Source of the DNA: Membranipora membranacea
Lineage: Eukaryota; Bryozoa; Gymnolaemata; Cheilostomatida; Membraniporidae
DNA: 64,000 nt
Direction: 5' to 3'
Assembly (NCBI GenBank): GCA_914767715.1
Contig: OU612073.1
Span: 928,001 to 992,000, forward strand
The translations under genes and the position numbers were made by a program. Positions 61,734 through 64,000 of this stretch are shown in pieces (within the stretch, counting starts at the first letter, position 1; the number at the start of each line of letters is the position of its first letter). Under the pieces are notes generated by a model that searched no databases, was not told the DNA's origin, and worked only from the letters and a program-made list of their open reading frames with translations.

Positions 61734-61952
61734 CGAAAGATGTGAAACATAGTGCAGTACAAGCCAGCACCATTGGTAATGACTACTCTGGTTCTAACAT
61801 TGTCGATGGGTATTATACACCAGATGAGAGTGCGCAGTCATTAGTCGATTCACAGATGGCTTTAGAGATCCAGCAAGATCCATGGTTTGAGATCGACCTT
61901 GAAGATGACTGCTGTATAGAGGGCATGAAGTGCTGGCTGAGACCTGATAGAG
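61734..61952 (+). CDS. Single exon encoding the first half of an F5/8C (fucolectin-like) domain, gene partial
   Basis: The acceptor CTGATTTTAG and donor G-GTAAGT bound a 219-bp exon of phase 1-1. It encodes AKDVKHSAVQASTIG, SNIVDGYYTPDESAQSLVDS, DPWFEIDLEDDCCIEGMKCW and LRPDRG. The VDG, DPWFEIDL and IEGMKCWLR blocks match the N-terminal half of F5/8 type C or fucolectin-type sugar-binding domains. The exon would splice in phase onto a second-half exon such as 4973-5196 of the PAN-mucin gene, but no such exon was found downstream. The rest of the gene may lie beyond the window, or this is a stray exon. Confidence 0.6.
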
Positions 61953-63692
61953 GTAAGTTGAATAATTGAAGTACAGTGCATTACCTTGAAACTATGAAAA
62001 GTTTATTGTGTCAGCACCCATTATTCACCTGTATATATAAGCCTCAAAGATATCGATGACTTGATTGTGTTGTTTCTGTAGTCCAACATATTGATTGCCT
62101 GTTTGTGCTATGGTTTTGTATTGATAACTCTCTAAAGTCTTCCATATTGAAGCCAAGACAGAAACCTGAATTTGTCACTCAGCAGACAGTACGTTGCAAC
62201 ACCTCAATTTATTCTCCTGTTGTGTTGTTTATGAACCATGCTGTCTGATTCAAGACGATTCAACAGTAATGAGTTTCCACCTTAGACTTGATAATAAATT
62301 TAGATACTAGCATCAAAATCCTGAGGCACTCAATCGTGGGATGACATCTAATTTATGGTGTTATCATTGATTTGCAGTCCTCTTTTGAAATTAGCAGTAG
62401 TAAAGAATGACTGCTAACAACCATTTTTTTCAGTTGCACAGGACCTGGCACCATAGACTTAATATACTATACTACCTAGACAGGCTAATAGCATTCAATA
62501 CTGTCCCACTTAAATAGCACAACATGACGTAATTAGTTTGTGCTGTGAGCCATAATTTACTATATATCATCAATGAAACAATGTGAAAAATCAAGGGACG
62601 CTGGGCATGATATCAGCCGCTGTCCAGCCCCTTATTATTCAAACACAAAGAAAATTGGTGAGTGTATGCAAAAGACCTTTCCGCACGAGATGGTATTCAT
62701 AATTTGTCTCCATAACCAGAACTTTTTATGATAAAAGACAATCATTAGCCAATAAACATTGAAACAAATACAGCCATTTACCCTCAGCACTTCCATCACT
62801 TACTATAAAAATTTAAAGAATACCTATAACACAAGATCACAAATATTTTGTTGAATAAGCCAGATCTAAGCACCAGCATCACCACCATCATCAATTTTTA
62901 GTTAAAATTCTTCGTAGTTGTGACTGAACACAACTAGTCTGCTCAAATTGGATTGCTAATTTTATTGTCGCTTCACAAGGAGAATAGATCTGAGCTGTTA
63001 AGTGAGTATCCAAACTACAGATAGCTGTTGTTCCTGAGTACGTATGATGAAGCTAGAGTATTGACAATAACTTAAAATTACTATAGTTCAGTACTGTAGT
63101 CAAAATCTCATGGCCTTTACCATGGCCGAACTTAATTTTGCCGATGCCGGTAAGGTTCTTGAAGTTTATAAATGTGATATCGGCGTCAACAGTGAATGTC
63201 TATTGCTTCCCCGACCTATACACAGAAACAGCAGCGCGAAAAAAAGTTATTACTGATATGTCTAAAACTGTTTTAACAAGATTGCGTCCGATGAAGACCA
63301 TCCTATTTTTTGTCGTGTTGTTTTCAACTGTGCAAAGGTTGCCTCTTGCCGACATACCATCAATTGCCCACCAAAGTGGGCAATGATTGTCATAATGATT
63401 GTTATAATGATTGTTATAATAAGTCCAACCAGACCATATCATCATCTGAGAAACTACATGTAATGATGAAACTACAGAGGAAAAAGGATGGAAGCAGGTG
63501 ACTCTAATAATTTCCAAAACTGGAAAATGAAATACCCTGGCCAAACTTATTTTTGCCGATGCCGGTAAGGTTCTTGGAGTTTTTGAGTTTATCAATGTGA
63601 TATTGGCGTCAACAGTGAATGTCAATTAGAGTGATATTTGAAAAGTACAATTCTGGTAATGATCATTATTATTATTCTTATCGTTGCATTCA
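61953..63692. other. Non-coding stretch with a local direct repeat
   Basis: A segment of about 80 bp with TTTTGCCGATGCCGGTAAGG and ATTGGCGTCAACAGTGAATG is present twice in the same orientation (about 63127-63205 and 63543-63628), 340 bp apart. Between them lies a short tandem repeat of ATAATGATTGTT (about 63382-63421). No exon is supported. Confidence 0.5.
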
Positions 63693-64000
63693 CATAGCTG
63701 TAAAAGATAGTTTCAACAAGCAGTAGTTGTGCATTTACACTCCGAGTCCAGATCTGAACTGAAATACTTTGAGAGAAAATTGACATTATCATGTTTATAT
63801 GGCTATTTCGCATGTAAATATATTGAATACTGATGCTCACTAGATAATTCACAGATGTGACAGTGAGTAAGGACAGGTTTTTGGTTTCATTGTTATCGCT
63901 TAAAATGGGGAAGGGTTACAATCACAGAGTTATTATATACTCTAATGTCTAGAGTGAGCGATGTGTACAAAAATAGCGTCAGTTTTTGTCCTACTTAATC
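63693..64000 (+). repeat. Dispersed repeat, copy 2 (cut by the window edge)
   Basis: It matches 44839-45142 at high identity over its full visible length, in the same orientation. Confidence 0.9.

Noticed and set aside
63291-63380. MKTILFFVVLFSTVQRLPLA, a possible signal peptide on the plus strand
   Set aside because: The frame stops after 31 codons, no convincing donor or downstream exon was found, and it lies between two copies of a local repeat.

Overview
The window is animal (metazoan) genomic DNA: AT-rich, with intron-containing genes that use GT/AG splice sites and an intergenic space full of small transposons. The best guess is a sponge, probably a demosponge. This is inferred from the type of receptor tyrosine kinase and from scavenger/lectin-like secreted proteins; no species can be named from the sequence alone. 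All gene models were built by hand from splice sites, reading-frame phase and comparison between paralogues inside the window.

Layout. 1-2083 (-): 5' part of a broken receptor tyrosine kinase copy (here RTK-psi), running off the left edge. 4973-11161 (-): a secreted PAN-like / mucin-repeat / F5/8C-like protein whose largest intron holds a 2.55 kb P-superfamily-like DNA transposon. 13580-16921 (+): a four-exon monocarboxylate-transporter-like MFS carrier with a LINE relic in intron 3. 16981-26687: ten kilobases without a recognised gene, carrying SINEs, foldback elements and tiny palindromic insertions. 26737-40905 (+): RTK1, a complete receptor tyrosine kinase of about 1,490 residues. 43728-43858 (+): an orphan copy of the RTK1 promoter and signal-peptide exon. 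47489-57121 (-): RTK2, a second complete receptor of about 1,106 residues, convergent with RTK1. 61734-61952 (+): one exon encoding half of an F5/8C-like domain. The last 308 bp repeat a segment at 44.8-45.1 kb.

How it fits together. RTK1, RTK2, RTK-psi and the orphan exon form a local receptor cluster with gene birth and decay. The intact members combine an extracellular NHL-like beta-propeller (two units in RTK1, one in RTK2), a Sushi domain, IPT/TIG-like domains, one membrane helix and a MET-like kinase with all catalytic motifs. This parallels vertebrate MET (Sema propeller, IPT, kinase) but with a different propeller class. Exon lengths and phases are nearly identical between RTK1 and RTK2.

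The most unusual signal outside the genes is a set of very small palindromic insertions (13-53 bp) with CA...TG ends. Most are flanked by perfect 7-bp direct repeats, and some share their ends with 0.7 kb foldback elements that also have 7-bp target duplications. A SINE family with a U2 snRNA-like head (three copies) is a second notable find.
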